Below are positions 51,701-63,000 of a DNA stretch of 64,000 bases, piece by piece. Both the position numbers and the translations under genes were made by a program. The notes under the pieces are model-generated. The model saw only the letters and a program-made list of their open reading frames with translations. It was not told the DNA's origin and searched no databases. Within the stretch, counting starts at the first letter, position 1, and each line of letters starts with the position of its first letter. This stretch comes from Acanthaster planci (lineage: Eukaryota; Echinodermata; Asteroidea; Valvatida; Acanthasteridae), in assembly GCF_001949145.1 (NCBI RefSeq), contig NW_019091487.1, positions 727,000-790,999 on the forward strand, read 5' to 3'.

Positions 51701-53403
51701 GATTTGCACCACTGGCTTATTACCACAGTAAATAGCCAATGCCTTAATCAAAAATACCATACGTGTTTTAGATAGGACTGAAGGTTTCTTCAAATATTTG
51801 TAGCTAGCTGCCAGATGCGTTAGTGTACATTTGAACAAATTCACAATGAATTCACCCTTTCAAGTTAAAAATCAGCTGCATTACTTGGAAGTGTAACAAT
51901 GGTAGTGTAACTAGCCTTCGGTTTTGGATGCTACGATATTAACCATTAAAAAAATCTTGCTTGGTTGTTTTTGCAGTATGAATTCACCGGTGCTAGCATG
52001 AATCCGGCCCGTACCATCAGTGCAGCAGTTGTCCAGGGTATTACAGATAATTGGCCTGTAATATTAGAGGCAAGTTGGGACATTTCTCTTTATTCCACAA
52101 ATTTAAGAAGTTGAACATTTAGGAATTCATATTCCATCAAAGGAAACTGTGTAAATTTCTTGCACTTTATTTTGGATCAAGTTCTTTTTGAATCATAGAG
52201 AAGAGCTGGTCTGACAAATATACATGTACATGATGAAGCTTAACTTAATGTTTTTCTGTGTTGCAATAAACCACTGGTACTTGTCTATCTAACCTCCTCA
52301 TAATCTATACCCTTGTATGTGTACGTAGTCTTAATACAGCAGACAATGATACATTACTGTGGTGTTATCGTGTACCAGTATGTACACTGTACATCCAAAA
52401 AATGAGTATTGTTAAAGTAAACTTATCCCCTTTTCTGAATTTTTTGTCCTTGCAATTTGAATAATAACTTGTATTCATTGGGAGCTGGGGCATTTTTGGC
52501 AGCCACCCTACTGTGTACAGAAACGTGAGCTTGTGCTGGGTCGTCTGCCTATTCTCAATAGCCAAACACCTTCCTATATAATTACATTCTGCTTGGATAC
52601 ACTTACCCTCAGCCAAGCGTGTTTGTTCCTCTGTGCATACGGGTAGGTTCGAACAACAACACCACCCCCCCTGCTTTAAAGGGAAAAGTACATCAACCTG
52701 ACATTTACAAGCAATTTAGCTTGGTAGAATCTGTATTTCTCAAAATCCAATTAAGTGCATTTATTTTATTAAGCATATGAACCAGAAGCACTTAAACTCA
52801 AAGTGGCTGATTTTATTGTTTGCTCAAATGCAGTTATATATTGAACTATTTGTTAATCTAAAAAATTGTTTCTACTTGTTAAAACTTTCACTGTATAAGA
52901 ATAATTGCCCACAGTTTGATATGAGTAACAAACACTTTTTATTGTCAAATTTAGTCATGTGTCTACATACATGTAAATGGCTGTAGATTACACACTTCAT
53001 GGTAAAGCAAGACTGATGCTGGACTAAGCAAAATGACATTCAACAGACATCAACAAATTAGAGGATACAACCAAATGTGGCCAGAGTTCTGCCCTTTAGC
53101 CCTCTGCAGATGATTTTGTTTGCATTCAGTGATTTTAAGAATGATGCCCAGAAGTGCCTTGGTTATAGCACGGGCTAACAAGACGTTTTGTTGACTTGTT
53201 AGGTGTATCTGGCTGGGCCTGTTGCTGGGGGTGTGGTTGCTGCTCTCATCTACAAATTCATCTTTGACCCGTCCTTTGTCCCTGGGAGCATGAGGTCATT
53301 GCGTTCCAACTCCAACTTTGACTCTGAAGAGGATAGTATGATAGCAATGCAGTCCATGTCGCCTCATAGGAAGGAAGAGAGAGGAACAAGAGGATTGGTT
53401 TGA
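42779..53403 (+). CDS. Aquaporin (MIP family), complete
   Basis: Five exons: 42779-43034, 47043-47205, 51078-51282, 51977-52057 or -52069, and 53203-53403 (stop TGA), giving 301 or 305 aa. The start is the ATG in AAAAATGGC. The N terminus is Ser/Lys/Arg-rich (SSRKKSKRERGW), then six membrane segments. NPA motif 1 (SGAHLNPAVT, Asn102) is in exon 2 and motif 2 (TGASMNPAR) in exon 4. Loop E has no glycerol-channel Asp after NPAR, so it is of the water-channel type closest to AQP4/AQP1. However, the pore filter reads Leu82, Thr, Ala, Arg instead of Phe, His, Cys/Ala, Arg. The C-terminal tail is Ser/Glu-rich with likely phosphorylation sites. Intron 4 can use a weak GT donor (CCT|GTAATA) or a strong-looking GC donor 12 bases on, both phase 0; only the GT choice reproduces the family length before transmembrane 6. 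Confidence 0.93.
43730..44580 (-). mobile_element. Non-LTR retrotransposon (LINE) reverse transcriptase fragment
   Basis: Minus strand, in aquaporin intron 1. Successive RT motifs are readable in shifting frames: AKVTPLFKNSS...NNYRPISIL (about 44400-44475), FLDLSKAFDTLNHD (about 44170-44215), a degraded GVPQGSVLG block (about 44010-44040), and FSDDCHLFHSH (about 43930-43960) followed by WIEANKLTLNLQKTN. Frameshifts and stops show it is dead. The FSDD replaces the usual F(A/Y)DD. The wording resembles Jockey/CR1-group elements, but the clade is not determined. Confidence 0.85.
44640..47042. other. Remainder of aquaporin intron 1
   Basis: Intron 43035-47042 (GTAGGT donor, TTCTTCCAAG acceptor). 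Apart from the LINE fragment, no gene or complete element is recognised; short ACATGTAC words occur near 46370. Confidence 0.6.
47206..50689. other. Aquaporin intron 2, unique part
   Basis: No conserved coding or structural RNA recognised. The open frame at 47439-47807 matches no family I know. Confidence 0.6.
50690..51042. repeat. 32-bp minisatellite, eleven copies, next to a splice acceptor
   Basis: Eleven head-to-tail units of GGGATGCC(A/G)TAATTTCAAC plus ATCCCCAGTAATT (32 bp; one unit 33). Each unit contains GGGATG and CATCCC, so it can form a small hairpin. The first six copies read GCCATA and the last five GCCGTA, showing that two variants expanded in blocks. The array stops about 35 bases before the exon 3 acceptor at 51077. 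Confidence 0.97.
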
Positions 53404-54240
53404 AAAGACACAGAAAAACCCTTAAAGGTGCAGTCAGGAGAACTTCCCGAAACTAAGACACTTTTGCCATTTGGAAGTTACTGCACTGATTTATTCAGTA
53501 TTTGCAGGGAAAAGACTCAGGTTTGATTTTTTGTCAGGTTTTTACACCAACTACACGTTGGAAATGAGTGCACCGTAAGCAAGCTTGTATCATACATTAA
53601 ATGTGATTTTTCTTTCTTTAAATACACATATGTGCAGTTTTAGGTGGTTACACAACTACATGTGCATGGTTTGGAATTACAAGAAGAATTTTAAAAGGCT
53701 TCTGATGTCTGCTGAAAGCTATAAAGAAGTTTGGATTGAAAGCTCAGTTGCAAACTTTTCACCGTTGTTCTAAATGAATGCAAATGGACGACATGTACAT
53801 ACTCTTTTATTGAGCATACACGTAGTTACTCATTACTCCTTTAACTCGTATTGCCCGAATCCAGGATTTTTGGCTAAACCTGCCTTAAAAGGATTGAAGG
53901 ATGATTGTGGTAACATGCATATCTGTATTAAAATTCACAATCTGTGCTGATTGTGAGGAGAAATGGCACATGCACCTCCTTATTGTACATTATACATGTC
54001 TATGGAAATGACAATGTTGAGACAATCTCTTGACAAAAATGGTCCGTCATTTCAGCTCACACGACAATTTCTAGAAGTGTAAATGACAGTCAAGAGGTTT
54101 TTTTATTTTCATAGGACATGATGTATAACCTTGGCTTCCACACGAATAACTTGTGATAAATTTGTAAGAAATTATTGTATAGTTTCCTTGGAATTTGTGC
54201 TGATTTTGTTTGCTGAATTTGTTGAAGTGCTAGCACTTAA

Positions 54241-54246
54241 AATAAA
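54241..54246 (+). terminator. Polyadenylation signal, aquaporin gene (candidate)
   Basis: AATAAA 838 bases after the stop codon, giving a 3'UTR of about 0.85 kb (53404 to about 54265). Confidence 0.5.
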
Positions 54247-54269
54247 GACAAAGCTTTTTACCACTCAGT

Positions 54270-55535
54270 ATTTTATCACATGTATGAATGTAAAGCTGTC
54301 TTGACTTGAGGTAGTGTAGGAGACTGAACATAATTTGTAGTGTATTTTATACTGGTAATTATGTGATCATGAAGTAACCATTAGCCTTAGCTCTACCATT
54401 TCCCTTCAACACTCATTTTGTTGGATTTCTTCGGTATTTGTAGAGGTCAGCCACCTTTGGTTCTAACATGCTACTTCACTTTCATATCTCTGACAGTAAT
54501 GGAAAGTGACTCTTTTTCTAAGGTTCTGAATGGGCAGTCGTAAAACATGCAGTATCCCCCAGAAAATTGTGTGCTGAAAACTTTTGCAGCATTAAGAAAA
54601 TCTGCATGTCCCCTGGAGGCCTCTGTATGAGATTTTGTTCTAGAACTTACTGGTTTAGACTTCAAATTATATAAAACACTGGAAATGTAAGTAGTGAGTT
54701 GTCCCAAAAAAGTGCTCCTGTTTTTGTTATTTCACTGGAAATAAGTGATTCCAAAAGGAAATGTCAACGAACACATACACATGTAAGCTAACCGAAGTAA
54801 AGATTTTTATTCCTCACACACCTTTGAATATATAATTTGTTTCATTGATTTTATTTTATGTATAGATAACATTTTTAATACAGAATTTAATAACAAATTG
54901 CCGATACCCATGGAAGAAAGAACCAACGGTTGCAACGATTCCCATGTTGACAACTTCAACCGGGGTGGGTCATATTTTGGGCATTTGGAGTGTTTTTAAG
55001 AAGAGAACAAAAATGTTCTACAAATTTACCAGCGGGACGAAATCGACAACAAATTACTTGAACATGGAGTCCAAGGCATCAATATTCTCCCAAGAAAAGT
55101 TAAGTACATAAAAACAATGCAGTCCATGCATTGCTTCGGTAAATACAATATACACCTGTAAATATTTCAATGTAACATCATCTTTTATGCATGTACATGT
55201 AGTCACCAATTTCATCAACTGTAAATGTCCAATGCAAGTATTTTTATATGAGGTTTATTTTTAGTAAAGTTAGTGGAATGAGAGCTGATATTTCTAGAAA
55301 TATATTGTAATCGTTTTTGTACAGCAGTATCTATTAAATGAAACTTGAAGAAATTGGTATCTTTTGTTCCCAAATAGCATTTGATTTTACCAGTTGAGTT
55401 ATTTATCTCTGAAAAAATTGAACGTTAGCTCCAAGTAATGATATGTTTCACTTGTATGTACACATATAAATTTGTTCCAGACAAAATACAAGCTCAGCAC
55501 TCGAAGGAAAAGCCCTCCAAATGCTATGCTTGAAA
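54270..55535. other. Convergent spacer aquaporin / FAM8A1
   Basis: Nothing recognised. A second minus-strand AATAAA at 55254-55259 could make this part of the FAM8A1 3'UTR. Confidence 0.35.
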
Positions 55536-55538
55536 CAA

Positions 55539-55544
55539 TTTATT
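55539..55544 (-). terminator. Polyadenylation signal, FAM8A1 (candidate)
   Basis: Minus-strand AATAAA about 870 bases after the FAM8A1 stop codon. Confidence 0.35.
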
Positions 55545-56412
55545 GGAAGTGAACCGTTCTTCAATTCATTTTTCCAGTTTAATGTTTTACTGGTAACACT
55601 GACTTAAAGGATTGATTAGGACCAGCACACAAGCTAAACCAAATTTCTGAATGAGTTTCAAAATTGAAATGTACTTAATTTCATTATGACAAGCCATGGT
55701 GCTGTGAACAAACTATAGATACACCACAAAGTAATCCAAATTCCTTTGACTGAACCATGAAAAAGATATTCTGTGTGTGATGGAAGTCCCAGTGTTGAAA
55801 GGTTTGCCAACAAAACAATGCGGGGACCTACAGCTAGTTCCTCTTTCACTGTTGAGTTGAACCTTGGCCATCAGACGTTTTGTAAGGAATGATTTCATTT
55901 TAGAAACAAAGTAAATGTACCGGTACTTAAATAAATTTCCATATACAGCCATTTGCAAGAGTTTTAAGGCCACTTGGCCTTCATTACATTGTCTCATTGA
56001 CTGATTACTGAACATGTTTTCACAGAGGTGAATGACATCAGTGTAGTGCTGTCTACCCATGCGAATGACATTTTTTGCAAAGACAGGTCTTGTATGACAG
56101 TTTGTAAGGCAGCACGGGTGAAAAAAACCGTCTAAGCACTCAGAAATAAAGGAGGGCACACTAAATATTAGACTTCAATCATGGAAATGTAGTTAAATGG
56201 CTGTTTAATGAAAATTTGAAGGTTACACATTGAAACTGAACACAAGTTACCATGATTGATTGGTTTAAGTTTGGTTTTTCATCAGGTTAATGCATTTTCT
56301 ATGGGTGGTCCTAAACTTTTGCAAATGATTGTATATAGAACAAACATCATGTGATGCCATATTCTCAGTTGGGATGCCACAAATGTCTTCTCTAGGCTGT
56401 AGCTTTTCAAAG

Positions 56413-59400
56413 CTACCTATTGTGAGGACGAAGCCTTTCTGCCCAATTGGGGACCGAGACCACAACACTTCGCGTGAGGATGTCGTAAGCAGCACGGAAA
56501 TGGGGGTTGAAGAACACTGTGATGCATGCTGGGAAGAAAAAGGCCATGGAGAAGTTCTTGATGATGGCTCGCAGGAATGCTCTGCAGAAGTGGATGGAAA
56601 AATTGGAACATTTTCATTGCTCTGAACTGAGAAGTCAATCCACTCGTTCTCCAACTCTTTCAATTTGACAGCACAACTTAAAAGATACCACAAGCTGTAC
56701 AAGGGGACTTTCCATTCATGTAAAGTGTTGGTTTGCCTAAAATGCCCCAGTTTGTAAAAGCAACTGATCAGGAAAATACAGATTTCAAACAATGAAAATT
56801 CATTCATTGTAAACCATGTAAGCATGTGATAATTGAAGGGTAGTGTACACCATTGGTAAAATCCCCTAAATCGGACTACCACATAATCCTGAAATATCTT
56901 ACTTGAAAGTACATAACAGTCTCAATCAGTGAGTAAAACATTTCCATCCAGAATGTTGTAGTTTTCGAGAAAACAAAAGTTTTGTTCTCTTTTTTCACGA
57001 TTGTCGGCCAACCATTGTATAAGGGTTAATTTCACTTTGCACATGACATTCCTTAACACGCGCCAATTTTCTTGTGTGTAGTTTGCAGATGTTGTGGGAG
57101 TCTCCATTAATGAATGGATAAATCTAAATGCAGATAAAAAAATATACCGACAGAAATTCACGAAATGCATTGTGAACTCAAATTATGGGAAACTGAGTGC
57201 AAGGTGTAAAGTAGGAAATAAATTGGATCAGAAAGGATTTCATTAACGTAAAACTTCGCAAATTTAAAATCACCCTTGAGCATAATGGTATGGTCCAAAT
57301 ATGGTGGCTATTTCCGAGCTGACTGGTGAAGGATTTTCGTCAACAAAAAGTATGTTTTCCACATGGTAAACGTCCTGTGTTTCAAAACATAATTTCCTCT
57401 TTGCTTATACATGTAATTATTAGTAAGTCAACTACAAATGGAGTTTTTAGACATTCACCGATGAATTAACTGACATGAAAGTGTGGTCACTAATGATTAA
57501 GCATGATCATGCACACGTGCATTATCATACAGGCCTACTCATTCAGTGTCACGGACACAAGTCAACTGCGTTCCTGGATGAAGTTTTTTCATGAATCCAC
57601 AATGCTACAAAGGAGGCAAATTACTCCAATGTAAATTCACCTATTACTCCTGCTACAGGATGGGAACCGGGCATGACAGGCTCTCAAGGGAAAGAGAACC
57701 TGTCATGCCTGATTCCCATCCTGACCCCGCGGATGTTGTTTGCTTACTATGAATGCCCTGTAATTCATAGATTTTACACAACATAAATTACAAGATCTTC
57801 GATTTAAATGTTGAAAATGCTGTGCTGTTTTTCTCAATATTTCACAAAGCAGTTGACTTAAAGATGAAAAAAGTCTGTGGAATGTTAGTTTCAGTGAATG
57901 TTATACACCGTAATCAGCCAATCTTGTGAAATTATGACAAAAAAATCAATGGTGTACACTACCTTTAAGGGCATCTCTCAAATAATCAGTCAACCTTTCC
58001 TGGTCAACCATACTGCCCCACCCCCAAATTTTCTTTGCTCCTCCCCTTCCACTCACAGGAGACCATACTTACTGTAAGTATGTTAAATCCTCTGGACTAG
58101 TCACCAAGACTCTGTTCCCACCAAGGGTCTGGACACGATCACATGACACCACACGGAGACCCATACAATACTTGCCAGGGGTGGCTCCACCTACTCTGGT
58201 GCCCAGGCCATGCCGTAGGAAAAATGTCTAAAGGCACACAATTGAGAAAAACAACCAGGAAATAGTTTTAGAATGTTTTTCATAACATTGATACGAGTAT
58301 AACAAATACATTTTTTCAAGCAGTGCAGAGGAGAGATTGTCTAAAAACACAGAATAACCTTGGGGTTAGGGTTTATTGATAAACACATGGTTAATGGACT
58401 AATACTTGCTTCATATGTGCAGACAACCACACGGTATATGAAGGCAAAGAGTAACATTTGCTGAAGGTCTTCAAATGTAGAATCTTCATCTATTTCTTCA
58501 ATGAGAAATCTCATCATGAAACTACTAGGATCACTGAAACAAGAGAAAACATAATAATCTTGTTAGAGAAATAGAACAGAACTGACAAAAGCTACAGAAA
58601 TTGACAATTACTTACATGTATCAAACCAGTCTCCACGAACACGTGTACTGGTAAGAACAAACATCTCAACCAAGCAGTGGTATTGTTTTCTTGTGCCAAT
58701 AACATTTGTCTGTGCCTTTTTGACACGTTGGCTCCACCCCTTACATACAGTTCTTTACTTACTTACACAATTCCCATATATTCAATGATGAAGAGAGTAA
58801 CGCCAAACTTCATGACAAACAGCAAGATGAAATCAATGATCTCTGCAAAGACGCGTCGGTAGAGAGATGGAAGGGTAAATTCACTGGCTGCAACAAGAAA
58901 TAACAGGGACTGATGACATTTACCACTGTGGAAATGCTTAGCAATCTTACCAAACAAGTTCTAGATGAACCTCTATAATGAATGAAATACAACATTTATG
59001 TGCATACCTCTGTTATGCTAGGCCACACTCACTGGCTACAAATCAGTCTGGTTATTGTACTACATTGTACATGTACATGTACATGCATTTTTGTGCGTGG
59101 TGAAGCACCCAAGCTTACATTGAATTTTAAAGGTTGCAGGTTCATGGACTCTAGTCTTTTCTTTAGAATTATTAAAAATAATAATGCCTAAGTTTTTATG
59201 GAATCTAATAAAGAATGATTCCTTTTAATTCCTCTCTTTTCTGGAAGCTTATCAGGTTTTAATATCATCTTTATTTTACACTAAGACTGATAGAAAATAA
59301 TACAAAAACAAATATTCATGAAAACCGTAAATGAGGGCAATACTTGTAGCACCTGTGAGTTGCGGAATTTGTGGCTGTGCAGGCTGCTGCTGTTGGACTG

Positions 59401-59848
59401 GAGTTGGCCTATTGTTCACTGCTGGTGGCTGAGGAAACGAAAATGGAACCTGCCCTGCGGCTGGAAACTGTCCATGTGGTTGCTGTCCCTGTGCATTTTG
59501 CTGATGTGGCAAGGAGGTGTGTCCAACAGCCCCACCTGCTGGGGGTGGAAGTCCATATGAAGCAGTGGGAAACTCAGGGGGCGTGGTTCCTTGAGGCACA
59601 GGTGGAATGGGGGAGCCAAAGAAGTAGGGCGCCATCATGACGGCATGTTGTGAGCAGTATTGCATCCATTGATACGTGCGATACTGCATCAACCACTTCG
59701 AAACAGCCTGTGTGTACTCCTTCGAACTTGTTTTGGGACTTTCGTCTCTGTTGGGAACTGTCTCTGTTTTTTCTTTGGCAGAGTTGTCCTCCACACCCTC
59801 AGGTCTCTTCGTCTTTCTCTTAACAGCTACAGGCTCTTTATTCTCCAT
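56413..59848 (-). CDS. FAM8A1: FAM8A1, RDD-domain ER membrane protein, complete
   Basis: Five exons on the minus strand: 59353-59848, 58767-58887, 58410-58533, 58073-58227 and 56413-56581, giving 354 aa (human 413). Exon 1 encodes a charged start (MENKEPVAVKRKTKRPEG), the FAM8A1-like segment SKEYTQAVSKWLMQYRTYQWM, then a Pro/Gln/Gly-rich stretch. Residues 170-354 form the RDD domain: LPSLYRRVFAEIIDFILLF (first Arg and Asp), MRFLIEEIDEDSTFEDLQQM, GGATPGKYCMGLRVVSCD, and AIIKNFSMAFFFPACITVFF, with AAYD near the end. FAM8A1 helps assemble the HRD1-HERP complex in ER-associated degradation. Intron 3 needs a GC donor (GAA|GCAAGT) to keep phase 0; the nearby GT would shift the frame. That join makes the loop before GGATPGK five residues longer than in human. 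Confidence 0.93.
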
Positions 59849-60007
59849 TTTAGCAGGAAATTCTTACGCGTTTACTAGTGACACTGTGTCACAGCACTCG
59901 TTTTTTACCAAGCGAATGGTATTTAAATTGGTAACCAAACGAAAATCCTCATCCGATTTAGCAGCTTCTGTCGGATACCAATGTCCCAGCATGCAATTGG
60001 TTTCAAG
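59849..60007. promoter_or_regulatory. Bidirectional promoter FAM8A1 / TRMT11
   Basis: Only 159 bp separate the two start codons. The interval holds a CCAAT box (about 59978), a ZNF143/Staf-like core TCCCAGCATGCA (59984-59995), and, across the TRMT11 start, CAAGATGGCAGCC, a YY1-type site. These three motifs are typical of TATA-less, two-way housekeeping promoters in animals. Confidence 0.75.
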
Positions 60008-63000
60008 ATGGCAGCCACCATGCGTCAGTACTTGCTGTGTTTTGCCCAAGAACACGTCGAGTTCAGATTGGCCGTGAGTACTTAATTGAATTTGTTTGAG
60101 ATGATTCGGTAGGCATTTTCGCGGTTCCGTCTTGGACCCTGAGCATAGTCCTTATTCTTTCTTCGCGTTGCGGGAAATAGGCCTACCCGCTGCTAGCTAG
60201 GACAGGAATCGCTTGGAATGACAGACTGGGTTGAGTTGTCGCGACGTCCACTGCACTTCCACTGGGAGCGCGGTGGACGTGGACGATTCCATAGTTGTAA
60301 GCGGGGAAAGAGCGTTCCATTGTGTTGATGAGCAGAATTGATTTTTCTTCTTCAGTACGTAGCAACAGATTCAATGAATCCATGTAATAGCCACGGGAGA
60401 ATACAGAGTGACACACGGAGTTAATTTAAGTTCCTTTCCTTGGATCTGATAAACTCAAGAACCTGATACCCAAAAGAGCTGATTGACATTGTTGAGACTA
60501 TTATCGTGATTGCATCACGTGTATCAGGAAGCCTGTTCCAATCTACAAGTTCAGGGCACAGAGAAATTCCTATGCGCTTCAGTTCTGCTGTGCGGCAAAT
60601 CAAGTTGAGAACTATTTCCAGTGACTGTTCTACGTGGTTGACTGTTCTTATGGAACCATGCTTGACAATAAACTTCGGATAGCAGATGTACCCGTATACA
60701 TTTGCTTCATCAAGATCAATCCAGCAACTTCACGAGGCTGTTTCAGGGTATCCCACCTAAGGTTGTGATTATTACTCCCCAACTATAGCATCAGCCCCAA
60801 CTATCGTTGGACAGTAGGGTCCCCTATACCCAAAACCCATACCTTGCACCCACCCAAGGTGTTGGGGTCTTCTCTACCCGAAGCCACAATCCCTGCCCCC
60901 CCTTTGGCATCTCTGATCCACCACAGTATCCAACACCTCATGCTCCAGTGCACGTGTGACCAGTAATACAACCAGCGAATACCGTTTCAGGCCCCACCCC
61001 ATCCGGATTGCCTTTATAAACCAACCTTCCACTTGAGTCTAGCACCCTCTCCAAAGGACAGCAAGAGTATCCTGACCGAAAAGTCAAGTCAACACTTATT
61101 GGTTCTTTTAATAACCATACATCTTCCAAGAGATTAAGTCCATGCTGTACCTGAAAGCCCATTGTACATCTCATAACTTCCACCATGCAAAGCTTCAAAT
61201 CAACATGTATTGGAAATACATGTAGTTTGTTTTTTGTTCCTGTTGCACTCCATAGCTTTTTAGGCCAGTGCACCCGGAATGTCAAACGGTTACTTATTCA
61301 ACGTTTGAATATGGAACAGTTACTTGTTCAATATTGAATGTCGAACGTTAAACGAGGAACTAACTTCACATCGGTCGTCCCAACTATAGTTTGGCCCGTC
61401 CCAACTAGAGTGCTACAGTTGGGCCGGCCCAACTACAGCAGAGAGGTCCTGTGTGCATGATGTGCCCAGCATGTGCCAAAGCCATATTGTTCACAAATGT
61501 CACGTCATCGGTCATACATGTAGGGCTAGATGAACAGATGAAGTGCCACATTTTAGATGAATTGTGTCTCAAGTGTGAGACACATTGACTTGGATAATGT
61601 TGAGACATTTCCCACAGACATTGGTCAACAATAGTTGGGCCAGCCCAACTGCAGCACTACAGTTGGGACTGTCCCAGCTATAGTTGGGACTTACGGTATA
61701 GTTGGGGCATAACATGGTCATATCGGTCACACTAGCCTCTCTACTATTTGCTAAAGTTGTTGTTAATAAAGCGTGCTGCACCTCATTGTACCATCTCGCG
61801 CTTATCGATGTACCGGTATTAAAGGGAAGGGATCGCATACTACTACTGAAGCCTACTCCAGGTGTGGATGAACAAGTACTAAATAAGCAGTTGTTTTCCC
61901 CAATTTTCGAGCACTGCTTTAAGCTCCTCCGCAACATACCTAGGACCTGGTTAGCCTTCTTGATCATATAATCTTAATGGTAATCTCATTTTAAATTTGT
62001 GGGAGAGGGAGACTCCCAGATACTGGTGACGATCCACCATTACCAGAGAATTATTATGCAGTTAATAACTATTGCAAATCTTCTTCCTTTTGTTTCCCAT
62101 GTGCATGATGTAGCATTGCTTTATATTAAATTGCATTTGCCATGTAGAGGCCCATTCATGGAGTTTATCAATATCTTCATGAAGTGTGATGCAGTCAGCC
62201 CAGTTGTAGGTATTTCTATATAAAATGCAATCGTCAGCAAAAAGACAAATTTCTGACTGAAGATTGTCTGTGATATCGTTGATGTAAACCAAAAATCAAA
62301 AGGGGGCCGAGGACTGTGCCTTGAGGCACACCAGAGTCCACAGAATCCATATCAGAACTAGATCCATTGAACACCACTCTTCGTCTACGCATCTGAAGAA
62401 AGTTGACAATCTCCTTCAGTAGCTTTTCACGTATTCCATACATATGAAGCTCAGCTTTCAGACGCTCATGGGGGACAGTATCAAATGCTTTGGAGAAGTC
62501 AAATATGGCTATGTCCACTTGTTTACCAGCATTACTAATATGCAAATGAGTTAAAGTATATGTTTAAGAAGCTTGCATGAATCCAGGTTAAAGAAACTGG
62601 TCTATATTTTAAAGGAATGGCCTTAATGCCTTTCTTGTACAGGGCAGAAGCATTTGCTAATAACCAGTCTTCTGGTATTCAGGTCTTAACACCTTTTTAA
62701 GAATTTCCATCATGTCCATTACTGTTGATTCAGATGCTGTACCTATATCAGTATCTTCTTGTTTTGATACCAGGACTAGTAAAGTGGAAAGCTGTTTCTT
62801 CCTTTGTAACTTGAATGCTTGAATTCTCTTGCCATGCTTGTTTTCTTGGACAAGTTGGAGGCTTTGTTTGCGTGTTTTGCGTAAAATACTAAAATAGCAT
62901 TTTGTTTCTCATTTTCAACATGTTTAAGGAACTGAGAGCCATTACATCCTTACTTGGAATCAAAGTAGACTTGAATGACCCAGAATATGACCAGATGGTA

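Noticed and set aside
56515-56545. Second ZNF143-like site GCATGCTGGGAA
   Set aside because: Lies inside the FAM8A1 coding exon and is explained by the protein sequence.
56265-56882. 205-codon minus-strand open frame
   Set aside because: It is in the wrong frame across the last FAM8A1 exon; the conserved RDD residues are read in another frame with a proper acceptor.
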